Below are positions 26,361-33,708 of a stretch of DNA of 64,000 nucleotides, one piece after another; within the stretch, counting starts at the first letter, position 1, and each line of letters begins with the position of its first letter. Source of the stretch: GCA-2737725 sp033763995 (GTDB lineage Bacteria; Pseudomonadota; Alphaproteobacteria; Rhodospirillales; Rhodospirillaceae); assembly GCA_033763995.1 (NCBI GenBank), contig JANRJL010000007.1:1-64000 (forward strand), written 5' to 3'. Position numbers and translations under genes: made by a program. The notes below the pieces were generated by a model that was not told the origin of the DNA, ran no database searches, and was given only the letters and a program-made list of their open reading frames with translations.

Positions 26361-27137
26361 TTAGGCAGGGCGAATCAAGCTCGCAATCTCTGAGGCGATT
26401 TCTTTAATCGTATGTACAGCGGTATTGCGCGCGAGTTTATCTGCCAATGACGGGCTGTATCTGACCACTTCATCTTTGGAAACTTTATGCCAAACGGGGA
26501 GAATGATCTGTTCACCACTGTTTGCCCTAGTTACGAGACCATCTAACTCGTAGTTAGGCCAACCTTTCTTAAAGAACGCTTGGGAAAGAATCACAAGGCC
26601 AAAGCGACTATTTGCCAAACCCTTATCAATTTTGCGTCTTAAGCTGTCCCCGATCTTTAATTCAAATTCATCGTACCAAACGACGAGCCCAGCAGCTTGC
26701 AAGGATTGCGCCAGCGGGCGTACGATTTCGTCTTTGTCCTCTGACGCATGTGAAATGAAAATGTCGTAGCTCTGGTGCGTGTTATCGTTCTCAACATTTG
26801 GCGGCTGATTTGTACGAGCACGTAACAATGAGGGAATAGAGGAGAGCGGTGTCTCTTGAATTGTTGGCAAGGCGCCGGGTAACACTCGCACGCCAGTACG
26901 TATCTGCCCACTGTAGCCACCCAAATCGATTGCAACATGCCAACGCCCTGAGTTCGGAATTTGCAGACGAACTGGGGACTGCGTGGCCTGTCCACCAATA
27001 AATCTGTGGCTGCTCCCGTTTCGATAACTATTGAAATTCGAGCTATCCATCAACCTTACATTTGCTCGACCCGATAAGGTGACCTCAACAATCTCACCGC
27101 CACGACGATGTCCAAGGTCTGTATGAGCAAATTGCAT
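26361..27137 (-). CDS. DUF1883-TIR domain protein, candidate defence effector
   Basis: A 258-residue two-domain protein. Residues 1-88 are a DUF1883 beta-rich domain (MQFAHTDLGHRRGGEIVEVT; GRWHVAIDLGGYSGQIR). Residues 124-255 are a TIR domain opening with YDIFISHASEDKDEIVRPLA. Glu197 in WPNYELDGL is placed like the catalytic Glu of NAD-cleaving TIR domains. Bacterial TIR proteins frequently deplete NAD or make cyclic ADP-ribose signals during phage defence. It is last in a minus-strand run with an HNH nuclease and a membrane protein. That this cluster is a defence system is inference. Confidence 0.85.
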   Translation of the reverse strand: MQFAHTDLGHRRGGEIVEVTLSGRANVRLMDSSNFNSYRNGSSHRFIGGQATQSPVRLQIPNSGRWHVAIDLGGYSGQIRTGVRVLPGALPTIQETPLSSIPSLLRARTNQPPNVENDNTHQSYDIFISHASEDKDEIVRPLAQSLQAAGLVVWYDEFELKIGDSLRRKIDKGLANSRFGLVILSQAFFKKGWPNYELDGLVTRANSGEQIILPVWHKVSKDEVVRYSPSLADKLARNTAVHTIKEIASEIASLIRPA

Positions 27138-27159
27138 GCTTTATCCTTCCCAAACAAAT

Positions 27160-27435
27160 TCAACTACCAAGGCTGGATTTTCGAACTGTGATTCCATTGT
27201 CTCCGCCTCGACCTGCGAAAGCTTTACGAACGATCTCAGTCTCGAGTTCTAGAGCGAACGCGATCTCAGCAAATGTAAAAACTTGCAATTCTTCCGCGCG
27301 CGCGGCGACCTGAGTATCGATAAAGTTTTCTATGCGCTCAACGATGATATTGTGCTTATGGGCACTCTGGCGGTGGGCAGAGTTAGCACCAGCGCGGTTC
27401 TTCCTTCGTAAGCGTATTACATGACCTGGATTCAT
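27160..27435 (-). CDS. Hypothetical protein, 91 residues
   Basis: A 91-residue protein with a basic start (HVIRLRRKNRAGANSAHRQS) and a helical C-terminal half (FTFAEIAFALELETEIVRKA) that could form a small HTH-like unit. No family was recognised. It is spaced 22 nt before the TIR gene and 6 nt after the membrane protein gene, which supports an operon role. Coding is judged likely from context, not from homology. Confidence 0.55.
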   Translation of the reverse strand: MNPGHVIRLRRKNRAGANSAHRQSAHKHNIIVERIENFIDTQVAARAEELQVFTFAEIAFALELETEIVRKAFAGRGGDNGITVRKSSLGS

Positions 27436-27441
27436 GAGCCG

Positions 27442-27813
27442 CTAGATCTTTCCCACAAGAGGCAGAGATCGTTTCGTCAATGAATCCGCGAGCAAGTGAA
27501 CGATATATGCCGAGCCAATAGCGAGCCCCATGCCGCGAATGATTTGCTCAACAATCGTTTCTGGCTTCCACTGATAAAGTTGATACAGGCCGACGCTTAG
27601 TGTCAGTAGAAAAACTACGCTATGAAAGAACTGTCGATGATGTGGGTTGAGTGCCGGCTCGATAATGTCCGGCAGATTCGCACTCAGAGCAGCCACCGAT
27701 GCATACCCAACTGTCTTAACGGTGACCTTCCCGTCACTCTTAATTTCTTGTGCGGCAACCGCCCCACCGATGGATATGCTGGCAATTAAACTGTGTGCTC
27801 CTGAGTCAGGCAT
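27442..27813 (-). CDS. YdjM/DUF457-like small membrane protein
   Basis: About 123 residues from ATG 27813; a GTG at 27846 would add 11 residues. It shows the DUF457 (membrane-bound metal-dependent hydrolase) features: an N-terminal His (MPDSGAHSLIASISIGGAVA), the LPDIIEPALNPHHRQFFHS motif with Asp and several His suited to a metal, and later hydrophobic segments (VVFLLTLSVGLYQLY; MGLAIGSAYIVHLLADSLT). The family includes YdjM, an SOS-linked membrane protein. It is adjacent to HNH and TIR genes on the same strand. The catalytic role is unproven. Confidence 0.7.
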   Translation of the reverse strand: MPDSGAHSLIASISIGGAVAAQEIKSDGKVTVKTVGYASVAALSANLPDIIEPALNPHHRQFFHSVVFLLTLSVGLYQLYQWKPETIVEQIIRGMGLAIGSAYIVHLLADSLTKRSLPLVGKI

Positions 27814-27848
27814 CGCTTGGTTTCCGAATGAGTAACTTGCCAGCACAA

Positions 27849-28148
27849 CTATTGGATAAAATTGCTCACGCCCGACGACTTGACTGCACAGACCAACCTT
27901 CCATCTGACTTTGCGGCATTATTCTGCCAGTGCAGCGGCCTAAGGTTACTCAGTGCATCTGAACCTCCGCTCGACTGGGGTGCAATGTGGTCAATCTCCC
28001 ACCCCCAATCGCTTTGACGATTGCCGTAGTGCTGCCGAGCGATCCAAGCGCCACATTGATCCTTGCGAAAACCCTTAGCCTCGTTCTGGGGATCAACATA
28101 CGAGGCTTTCTCCCAAACCTGAGCAATCACAGCGGCGTCGGTTGTCAT
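27849..28148 (-). CDS. HNH endonuclease domain protein
   Basis: A 99-residue HNH protein. The core is WGWEIDHIAPQSSGGSDALS (first His at 54) followed by NLRPLHWQNNAAKSDGR, the usual His/Asn spacing of HNH nickases and nucleases. An N-terminal Trp-rich part precedes the core. It could be a defence nuclease or a mobile-element nuclease. Its stop is 2 nt from the alternative GTG of the membrane protein gene, so these genes are tightly linked. Confidence 0.82.
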   Translation of the reverse strand: MTTDAAVIAQVWEKASYVDPQNEAKGFRKDQCGAWIARQHYGNRQSDWGWEIDHIAPQSSGGSDALSNLRPLHWQNNAAKSDGRLVCAVKSSGVSNFIQ

Positions 28149-28189
28149 TGGATTACCTTTTGGATCTGAATTAGATGCCTTGTTAGCGA

Positions 28190-28408
28190 TTAGCCCTTAG
28201 GAGGGAACGGATCTTGGCCATGGGAGTCACGGTGGCGGATACGACCATCGCGACCATGGATCAGCAGCTCAGATTCCTGACTTTTGGCGATCTGACGCGC
28301 ATGATCGATCGCTTGGGCTTGCGTCGGGTAAATTGCAGTTGCGCGTTCTGCCCCGGCGGATTTAACCGCCCAACCATGGGGACGGCGAGTAACATGTTGA
28401 TTTGCCAT
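28190..28408 (-). CDS. DUF2188 domain-containing protein
   Basis: A 72-residue protein of the DUF2188 family, with the characteristic HGWAVKSAGAERATAIYPTQ and the Gly-Arg-Asp-Gly-Arg-Ile-Arg turn near the C-terminus. Function is unknown; such proteins are common in mobile islands. The start at 28408 has an AAGGA site. It is the first gene of the minus-strand operon that ends in the TIR gene, and it diverges from the XRE/ImmA pair. Confidence 0.75.
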   Translation of the reverse strand: MANQHVTRRPHGWAVKSAGAERATAIYPTQAQAIDHARQIAKSQESELLIHGRDGRIRHRDSHGQDPFPPKG

Positions 28409-28476
28409 GTGAAATGTCCTTTTCAGTTACAAAGGTTCTGTTGACGGCCGCCAAGACGCATGATTCTATCCGTGCG

Positions 28477-28544
28477 TTTCACTGAAGAGACAGTATCAGG
28501 GGGATATCTTATGTGCAACACTTTTTTCTCTAAAGAGACACTAC
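28477..28544 (+). promoter_or_regulatory. Two direct repeats, predicted XRE operators
   Basis: TTTCACTGAAGAGACAGTAT (28477-28496) and TTTCTCTAAAGAGACACTAC (28525-28544) match at 16 of 20 positions. The second contains the inverted repeat TCTCT-AA-AGAGA. They lie between the divergent DUF2188 and XRE genes, the second copy ending 4 nt before the XRE ATG, which fits autorepression. Confidence 0.65.
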
Positions 28545-28548
28545 CGCT

Positions 28549-28911
28549 ATGACTACTGCCAACCGCTGGGCAGAGCTTGGCCAAAGCTTGCAGAAAAAAA
28601 GAGGCAGTATGGGCGTGCGTGCTGCTGCAGGAGAGATCGGGATAAGCCCTGCCACATTGTCGCGCATCGAGAATGGGCGAGTGCCTGACGTCGATACCCT
28701 AGCCAAGGTTTGCAAGTGGCTTGAGGTCGACGTCGCATCATACCTTGGAGACACTCAAACCAGGTCTGGCAATCAGTCGCGCCCCGCAGTCCAAGTCGTC
28801 TTCAAAAAGGATCGGGCCGTCTCATCAAAAACGTCTAAGTCATTGGCCAACTTGATTCTTGCCGCTTATCAGAAATTTGAGAAGACTCTAAAGGCTGACG
28901 GGCACGTCTAG
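28549..28911 (+). CDS. XRE-family transcriptional regulator
   Basis: A 120-residue DNA-binding protein with a helix-turn-helix at about residues 8-65 (GVRAAAGEIGISPATLSRIE; GRVPDVDTLAKVCKWLEVD) and a C-terminal tail for partner contact. Its stop TAG shares one base with the GTG start of the ImmA-like gene, the standard regulator-protease pair in which the protease relieves repression. Direct repeats upstream are likely operators. Confidence 0.85.
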   Translation: MTTANRWAELGQSLQKKRGSMGVRAAAGEIGISPATLSRIENGRVPDVDTLAKVCKWLEVDVASYLGDTQTRSGNQSRPAVQVVFKKDRAVSSKTSKSLANLILAAYQKFEKTLKADGHV

Positions 28912-29489
28912 TGTTGAAGAGAGGGTTTAAGTCGCAGTGCGAGCGGCGGGCCGTTGAGCTTCGACGCCAATTTGGCCTTACCCCAGCTCAACCTCTTGAT
29001 GCTCATCACGTCGCAGAAAAACAACGAATTCCAGTCTGGCCAGCCGATAGCATCGAAGGCCTTGTTTTACCTGACTTGCTCCAGCTAACCGGGGAAGGGA
29101 AAGACGAGTGGTCGGGCTTTACGCTTCGCCTCTCGGGCCGACACCTTATTGTTACCAACCCTTCTCAATCGGCCCGCCGCCTCAATAGCGTCGTGATGCA
29201 CGAGTTAGCGCATATCATGTTGGGGCATGAGTTAGATGAGGCTTTGATCACAGAGGATGGGCATCTTGTTCCCACATCTTATAGCCAAGACCAAGAAGAC
29301 GAAGCGGCTTGGCTTGGTGGAACCCTTTTACTACCACGTCCCGCTCTTCTGTGGATGCGCAGCCGGAATATGACGAACGATCAGGCAGCCACACATTTCA
29401 AGGTTAGCCCTGATTTGCTCAATTGGCGGATTCGGATGACCGGCGTAGATTATCAACTTCAAGCTCGTAGCCGAGCTACCTGGGGCTGA
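28911..29489 (+). CDS. ImmA/IrrE-family metallo-endopeptidase
   Basis: A 192-residue zinc protease with the HExxH motif H97-E98-L-A-H101 (VVMHELAHIMLGHE) and the third-ligand region EDEAAWLGGTLLLP. ImmA proteins cleave XRE repressors of mobile elements; IrrE/PprI proteins act in DNA damage responses. The gene starts with GTG at 28911, overlapping the XRE stop. Pairing with the upstream XRE indicates that it controls this part of the island, perhaps on DNA damage. Confidence 0.88.
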   Translation: MLKRGFKSQCERRAVELRRQFGLTPAQPLDAHHVAEKQRIPVWPADSIEGLVLPDLLQLTGEGKDEWSGFTLRLSGRHLIVTNPSQSARRLNSVVMHELAHIMLGHELDEALITEDGHLVPTSYSQDQEDEAAWLGGTLLLPRPALLWMRSRNMTNDQAATHFKVSPDLLNWRIRMTGVDYQLQARSRATWG

Positions 29490-29570
29490 TCGATCATTAG
29501 TATATAGGTAACATCGAACTGTTGAATTTGCGTAGTGTGCTATTTGCGTTTGTGTTCGGCACATCGTTAG

Positions 29571-29801
29571 TCATGTGCTTCGTTCGACGGCAGCAACTAC
29601 TGCTCCTGTTACAGCGATAAGATCGTTCGCAAATGTTCTGAGCTCGCGAGCAACCTCAACATACCGCCCCGACCTCACCCGCGCCGAATGCCCCTTGACG
29701 CTCACATCATGCGCTTTCTCGGCCAACACCGTCGCGACCACGAATAGCTCACATATGAGTTGACGTCGTTCCTTGCTGAGTTTTGGCTTCTTGCGCGGCA
29801 T
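29571..29801 (-). CDS. Hypothetical small basic protein
   Basis: A 76-residue frame beginning MPRKKPKLSKERRQLICELF and continuing with a helical, Ala/Val-rich part (FANDLIAVTGAVVAAVERST). No family was recognised and the ribosome site is weak. It lies convergent to the ImmA gene. Listed as possible coding only because codon content and length resemble small island proteins. Confidence 0.4.
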   Translation of the reverse strand: MPRKKPKLSKERRQLICELFVVATVLAEKAHDVSVKGHSARVRSGRYVEVARELRTFANDLIAVTGAVVAAVERST

Positions 29802-29885
29802 AGCTCGGACACAGGCTTGCCTTGGCTCGGAAGTCCAGCGTGAAGACCAGGTATTCTGAGCAAGGCTAGGCCAGCGCCCGCCACT

Positions 29886-30149
29886 TTAGGCCCTACTTCC
29901 CGGCCGGCCGGCGCTTTGGGCCTTGGTGGTCCGGTTGGGGTCTGCGTCCAGCAGATGCCCAGGCGTCACCCCCAACACCCGCGCAAACTGCGCCACCTTG
30001 GTGATGGTCGGGTTGCGCTTGCCCCGCTCGACCTCACTCACATAGGTGCGCTGGGTCTCATCGGCCTCAAAGGCGAATTCCTCCTGCGAAAGGCCCTTGT
30101 CCTTGCGCAGGCGCCGAATGTTCAGCCCCAACCGCTTGCAGATGTCCAT
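29886..30149 (-). CDS. XRE-family regulator
   Basis: An 87-residue regulator with an HTH at about residues 5-65: LGLNIRRLRKDKGLSQEEFA, then YVSEVERGKRNPTITKVAQF and ARVLGVTPGHLLDADP. The Met at 30149 (MDICKRLG) matches the usual start of this family better than the open-frame Met at 30173. It diverges from a nuclease gene with only 41 bp between, which contains the inverted pair GTCACT/AGTGAC, a candidate operator. Confidence 0.85.
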   Translation of the reverse strand: MDICKRLGLNIRRLRKDKGLSQEEFAFEADETQRTYVSEVERGKRNPTITKVAQFARVLGVTPGHLLDADPNRTTKAQSAGRPGSRA

Positions 30150-30168
30150 GCCGCCAGCAGGCAAGAAC

Positions 30169-30199
30169 GTCACTTTTTTGGCTACATGCTATGAGTGAC
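30169..30199. promoter_or_regulatory. Inverted repeat between XRE and nuclease genes
   Basis: GTCACT (30169-30174) and AGTGAC (30194-30199) are inverted copies 19 bp apart. The right arm overlaps codons 2-3 of the nuclease gene. They could be an operator for the divergent XRE protein. The arms are only 6 bp, so this is tentative. Confidence 0.35.
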
Positions 30200-31327
30200 A
30201 TTTTCCTGGACTTCCCGGCCCGCCGAAGCCATCAAGGGAGGGCCAGGTTTGGCTTGGGAGATCGGTGTTTGGGGCTGTTTGCCGCCAGAGGGGATCAGGT
30301 CGAGGCGCTCGCCGCCCGCAGCTTCGGGGACGTCCATACCGAGGCTCGGATTCAGGCGTGGGCGGATACCTGCCCGGCCCTGATCAACGATGGGGTCCCG
30401 ATGCTGTCCTTGGGCCAAGAAATCGTTACCCGGCATAACCACTCCATCGACAACCTCTACATCGACGGCAATGGGGTCCTGGTTGCCGCGGAAATGAAAC
30501 GGGGTCGTAGCCCCCGCGATGTAGTGGCACAGGTTTTGGACTACGCGGCCTTTGTGAGTTCCCTGGATTGGCCGGCTGTCAAGGTCTACTGCCGCAAGCG
30601 GCAGGGCAAGGACCTGGATCTAGCTTTCGTCGAGACCTTCGGCCGACCTCTGGTCCGAACCGACAAGCCCGAGCACCGGCTGCTCATAGTGGCGGAGAGC
30701 TTCGACCCCCGGGTCACGGACGCGGCCCTCTATCTCATCAATGGCGGGCTACCCTTGTCCCTGATGCAGTTCACATACTTCGAGAGCGGGGACCGCGCGA
30801 TCCTGGATGTCCGCTGTGTCCTGGGAGAGATCCCCGACCAACGTCAGGCCCAGGCTGCCATGGACAGTTCCAGCCCGCCCGACGGCTATGCCGAGTGGCT
30901 GTTGGGCAGTTTGGCCAAGGACTTGGAAGCCTTCGCCCAAGGCCGCAGCCTGGACCTCAGGATCCGGCTCAACAAACTCACCCTGCCCTTTGGGCTGATG
31001 TCATGGCCTCTGCCCTTGGGAGAGCTTCAGCTGCGGGCCGACGTATATAAAGCCGACGCCGTCACGCTGCGCCTGTCGTTTCGGAAGGAGCTGGCCCCGG
31101 GCCTGCAGGAATTCCTGGAAGCCAAGTGGGCCGAATGGGTGCGCCAGTTCCCAGCCCAGTTCGAGAACCCACCATACCCCACGGTCTTTGCCAGCCTCAG
31201 CCGTGATCTGCTGCGGCCCAAAATCGGCGACCAAGTTGCTCTCGACGCGGTGGCAAGAGCCCAGCAGGACATGGCCGAAGCCCTCATCCCACTTATCAAC
31301 GCTTACTTCGCGAGCCAAGGAGCTTGA
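30191..31327 (+). CDS. NucS/DUF91-like PD-(D/E)XK nuclease
   Basis: A 378-residue protein whose N-terminal third holds a PD-(D/E)XK core. Asp87/Asp92 lie in SIDNLYIDGNG, with E101 and K103 in LVAAEMKRGRSPRDVVAQVL, the arrangement of NucS/DUF91 nucleases; a Q/Y-containing helix follows. The C-terminal 200 residues form a second region of unknown fold. It is 3 nt upstream of a 145-residue unknown and divergent from an XRE regulator, a typical arrangement for regulated defence or repair nucleases in islands. Confidence 0.7.
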   Translation: MSDIFLDFPARRSHQGRARFGLGDRCLGLFAARGDQVEALAARSFGDVHTEARIQAWADTCPALINDGVPMLSLGQEIVTRHNHSIDNLYIDGNGVLVAAEMKRGRSPRDVVAQVLDYAAFVSSLDWPAVKVYCRKRQGKDLDLAFVETFGRPLVRTDKPEHRLLIVAESFDPRVTDAALYLINGGLPLSLMQFTYFESGDRAILDVRCVLGEIPDQRQAQAAMDSSSPPDGYAEWLLGSLAKDLEAFAQGRSLDLRIRLNKLTLPFGLMSWPLPLGELQLRADVYKADAVTLRLSFRKELAPGLQEFLEAKWAEWVRQFPAQFENPPYPTVFASLSRDLLRPKIGDQVALDAVARAQQDMAEALIPLINAYFASQGA

Positions 31328-31330
31328 CCC

Positions 31331-31768
31331 ATGTGGACTAAGGAAAAGATCGCCAGCCTAGAGCCCCTCAAGCGCGCACGCCTCTATGCCAATGCTCGGG
31401 GCCAGGGAACGACCGCCGGTGACGAGCTAGCCCAACTCATCGTCGACACAGGCCTGCCGTTCTCCGAGGGTGCGGCCTTATCGATCCATGATCCTGTCTA
31501 CATCAAGATGCATCAGATCGTGTTCTCTCCAGAAGGCCGACAGGCAGCCATCGCCGCAGTCGACGAGGGTCTACCGCCGCTAGCCGGTGTGGACCCGCTC
31601 ATCAACCAGGCTCTGATGCATGACTACGGCAAGCACAACATGGGTACGGCCAATGCCGGATCCATCGTCGCCGAGCTTATGCGCCACCTGGGCTACAAGG
31701 AGACCGGCACGTCCGCCCCATTGCCGCCTGGCTGTGTGGCCAAGACAGGAATGGTGTGGAAGAAGTAG
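31331..31768 (+). CDS. Hypothetical protein linked to NucS-like nuclease
   Basis: A 145-residue protein starting MWTKEKIASLEPLKRARLYA, with no family recognised. The middle contains LPFSEGAALSIHDPVYIKMH and the end is short and basic. It is separated from the nuclease stop by 3 nt, so the two are almost certainly cotranslated and may act together. It converges on the terminase gene 20 nt further on. Confidence 0.6.
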   Translation: MWTKEKIASLEPLKRARLYANARGQGTTAGDELAQLIVDTGLPFSEGAALSIHDPVYIKMHQIVFSPEGRQAAIAAVDEGLPPLAGVDPLINQALMHDYGKHNMGTANAGSIVAELMRHLGYKETGTSAPLPPGCVAKTGMVWKK

Positions 31769-31788
31769 TCGAATCTATTGGTGCTGAA

Positions 31789-33312
31789 TCAAGGTTGACT
31801 ATAGTCGACGAGACGCCGCCTGTCCCCAAAGGTCGTCACTTTGACCTCCGGCACGCCAGGCAGAATGCCGTTTGGAAAACTCCGGCAGACCCGCTCGAAC
31901 CCATTACTCGAGAGCAGTCGGCGGGCACCGTCCACGCTGCGCAGGAATGCCTCAAGCACATCGATCTGATCGTCGTGTTTTCCGTTGGGGAATTGGATCA
32001 CCTCCTCACGAAAATCCTTAATCCACGGAGCCTCCAACGGCAAATGTACACGACCCTGGTGCATTTTATGCAGCTGCGCCATCACCCGGGCCACTTTGTT
32101 GTCTCTGGGGCTCTGGTCCTCGACGTTCGAATAGCCGAATGCCCTAAGGTCTGCTCTTAGAGCTGGACCCACACCCGATTTCTCAACGACGACCATGTTT
32201 GGCTGCCATTTCTGAATCAACTTAATCGCTGCCGCTTTGAGGGCCGCGTAGTCCACGCGCGCTCGAAACATGTCGATCAAGAAATACCGATGACCAATGA
32301 CACCAAACGTACCGCAAACGGAGAAGTCATTTAGGTCGCTGACTTCAGAAGCGGTATCCCAGAACTGCACCACAAAATCATAAGCTGCCAGTGGCAGAGG
32401 ATCGTTCCTTGGGAACCAATCGAACTTGATCATGCCTCCGCCCTGGATATAGGGCTCCTGCTGATACTGAGCGGCAAAGAAGTACTCAGTCATACTCTTC
32501 TTGATCGCCTCGATGTCGGCCCAAGACATGCGAGAAGGGTCGATAAGTGTGCCCGGCTGGCGCGTGTAGAACTCCCCCGGCCCAATCGCGTAGGTCTCGG
32601 TCAGGATGCCAATCGCAGGTATCTTGATGATCGCCCAATCGCCCATATCCTTTACATAGCCGACGAGATCATCAGGATGGGTCCTTTGTGTGAGGATGAC
32701 GACAACGCCCTCCGCGGGGTTATCAAGACGCGTTATCAGGGAGTCACTGAACCAGCCGTGCAACTTCTTGCGCTCAGATTCTGACTGTGCGTCCGTAGGC
32801 TTTATCGGGTCGTCAATGATGATCATATCGCCGCCGCGACCAACAAGCGTGCCGCCAACTGAAGTTGCCAAGCGAAACCCATGCCCAGTCGTCGCATATT
32901 CTTGGTCATTGTTCGGCTTTTCAGCTAAGTGGGTGCCCGGAAAGATCGACTGGTAGAAGTCGCTCTCCATGAGGTGATGACAATCCTGATGAAACTTTTT
33001 CGCAAGCTCCTGATTATAGCTGACGCAAATGATGCGTTTATTGGGGTCGCGTCCGTGATACCACGCCGGAAGCGCCACCGATCCCAGTAGCGACTTCAAG
33101 TGTCGCGGTGGCAGGCAAATAATGAGCCGCTTCAAGCCTGCTTTGACGCAAAGCTCTAGGTGATGGGCGACACACTCGAATGCCCAATTTGGGGATAGCA
33201 ACTTTCCCGGGTTGAGGTAGTTGAAGCTCTTATGGGCAAACGGCTTGAAATCACTACGACATAGAGCGTTCAACGCTGCCGACAGATGAAAGTCTTTTGG
33301 TGCCTTAGACAT
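31789..33312 (-). CDS. Phage-type terminase large subunit
   Basis: A 507-residue terminase with the ATPase motor first: the Walker-A-like LPPRHLKSLLGS at about residues 66-77 and Walker B MIIIDDPIKPTD. The RNase H-like nuclease domain follows, with acidic residues in VQFWDTASEVSD and KHDDQIDVLEAFL. Terminases cut and pump DNA into phage heads. The alphaproteobacterial group with PPRxLKS occurs in prophage remnants and packaging islands. No portal, protease or capsid gene is present nearby, so this is a partial packaging module. It follows the DUF5681 gene by 2 nt. Confidence 0.92.
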   Translation of the reverse strand: MSKAPKDFHLSAALNALCRSDFKPFAHKSFNYLNPGKLLSPNWAFECVAHHLELCVKAGLKRLIICLPPRHLKSLLGSVALPAWYHGRDPNKRIICVSYNQELAKKFHQDCHHLMESDFYQSIFPGTHLAEKPNNDQEYATTGHGFRLATSVGGTLVGRGGDMIIIDDPIKPTDAQSESERKKLHGWFSDSLITRLDNPAEGVVVILTQRTHPDDLVGYVKDMGDWAIIKIPAIGILTETYAIGPGEFYTRQPGTLIDPSRMSWADIEAIKKSMTEYFFAAQYQQEPYIQGGGMIKFDWFPRNDPLPLAAYDFVVQFWDTASEVSDLNDFSVCGTFGVIGHRYFLIDMFRARVDYAALKAAAIKLIQKWQPNMVVVEKSGVGPALRADLRAFGYSNVEDQSPRDNKVARVMAQLHKMHQGRVHLPLEAPWIKDFREEVIQFPNGKHDDQIDVLEAFLRSVDGARRLLSSNGFERVCRSFPNGILPGVPEVKVTTFGDRRRLVDYSQP

Positions 33313-33314
33313 GA

Positions 33315-33707
33315 TTATCTCTCCTTCTTTGAGTGTTTTGCTGAACGGCGGATGCGAGTTTCGTAGGCAGCAAGAATTGCCTTGTCGGCCTCGGTGAGAT
33401 CCGCCTCTACGACTGGCCCGTCATCAGCCGGAAGCAGTCGAAGCATCAGGTTCAAGAGCGTTCCGATTCCTCTGATGTCGCCTTGAAGGGCCCGACCGAG
33501 CAGCGTGCGCAATAGCGCTTGCTGACGTGATAGGGACTGGCGCTTACCGCCAGTCGTGACAGCGATGCGTTGGCTAAGTTCGGCTTCCAGGTCAGACCGG
33601 AGGTTGCGAACGCCCTTTGGCCTTCCGCGGGGATTACCGCTCTGACCTGGCCGAAACTGCGCATGCTTGGGTGGCCGGCCATAGCCGACCCCATATGATC
33701 GCGACAT
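33315..33707 (-). CDS. DUF5681 domain-containing protein
   Basis: A 130-residue protein with the DUF5681 signature near the N-terminus (PPKHAQFRPGQSGNPRGRPK), which appears in small proteins encoded next to terminases. The rest is helical and charged. A small-terminase-like role is plausible but not shown. It sits between the ParB-methyltransferase gene (1-nt gap) and the terminase gene (2-nt gap), so the three form one operon. Confidence 0.85.
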   Translation of the reverse strand: MSRSYGVGYGRPPKHAQFRPGQSGNPRGRPKGVRNLRSDLEAELSQRIAVTTGGKRQSLSRQQALLRTLLGRALQGDIRGIGTLLNLMLRLLPADDGPVVEADLTEADKAILAAYETRIRRSAKHSKKER

Positions 33708-33708
33708 G

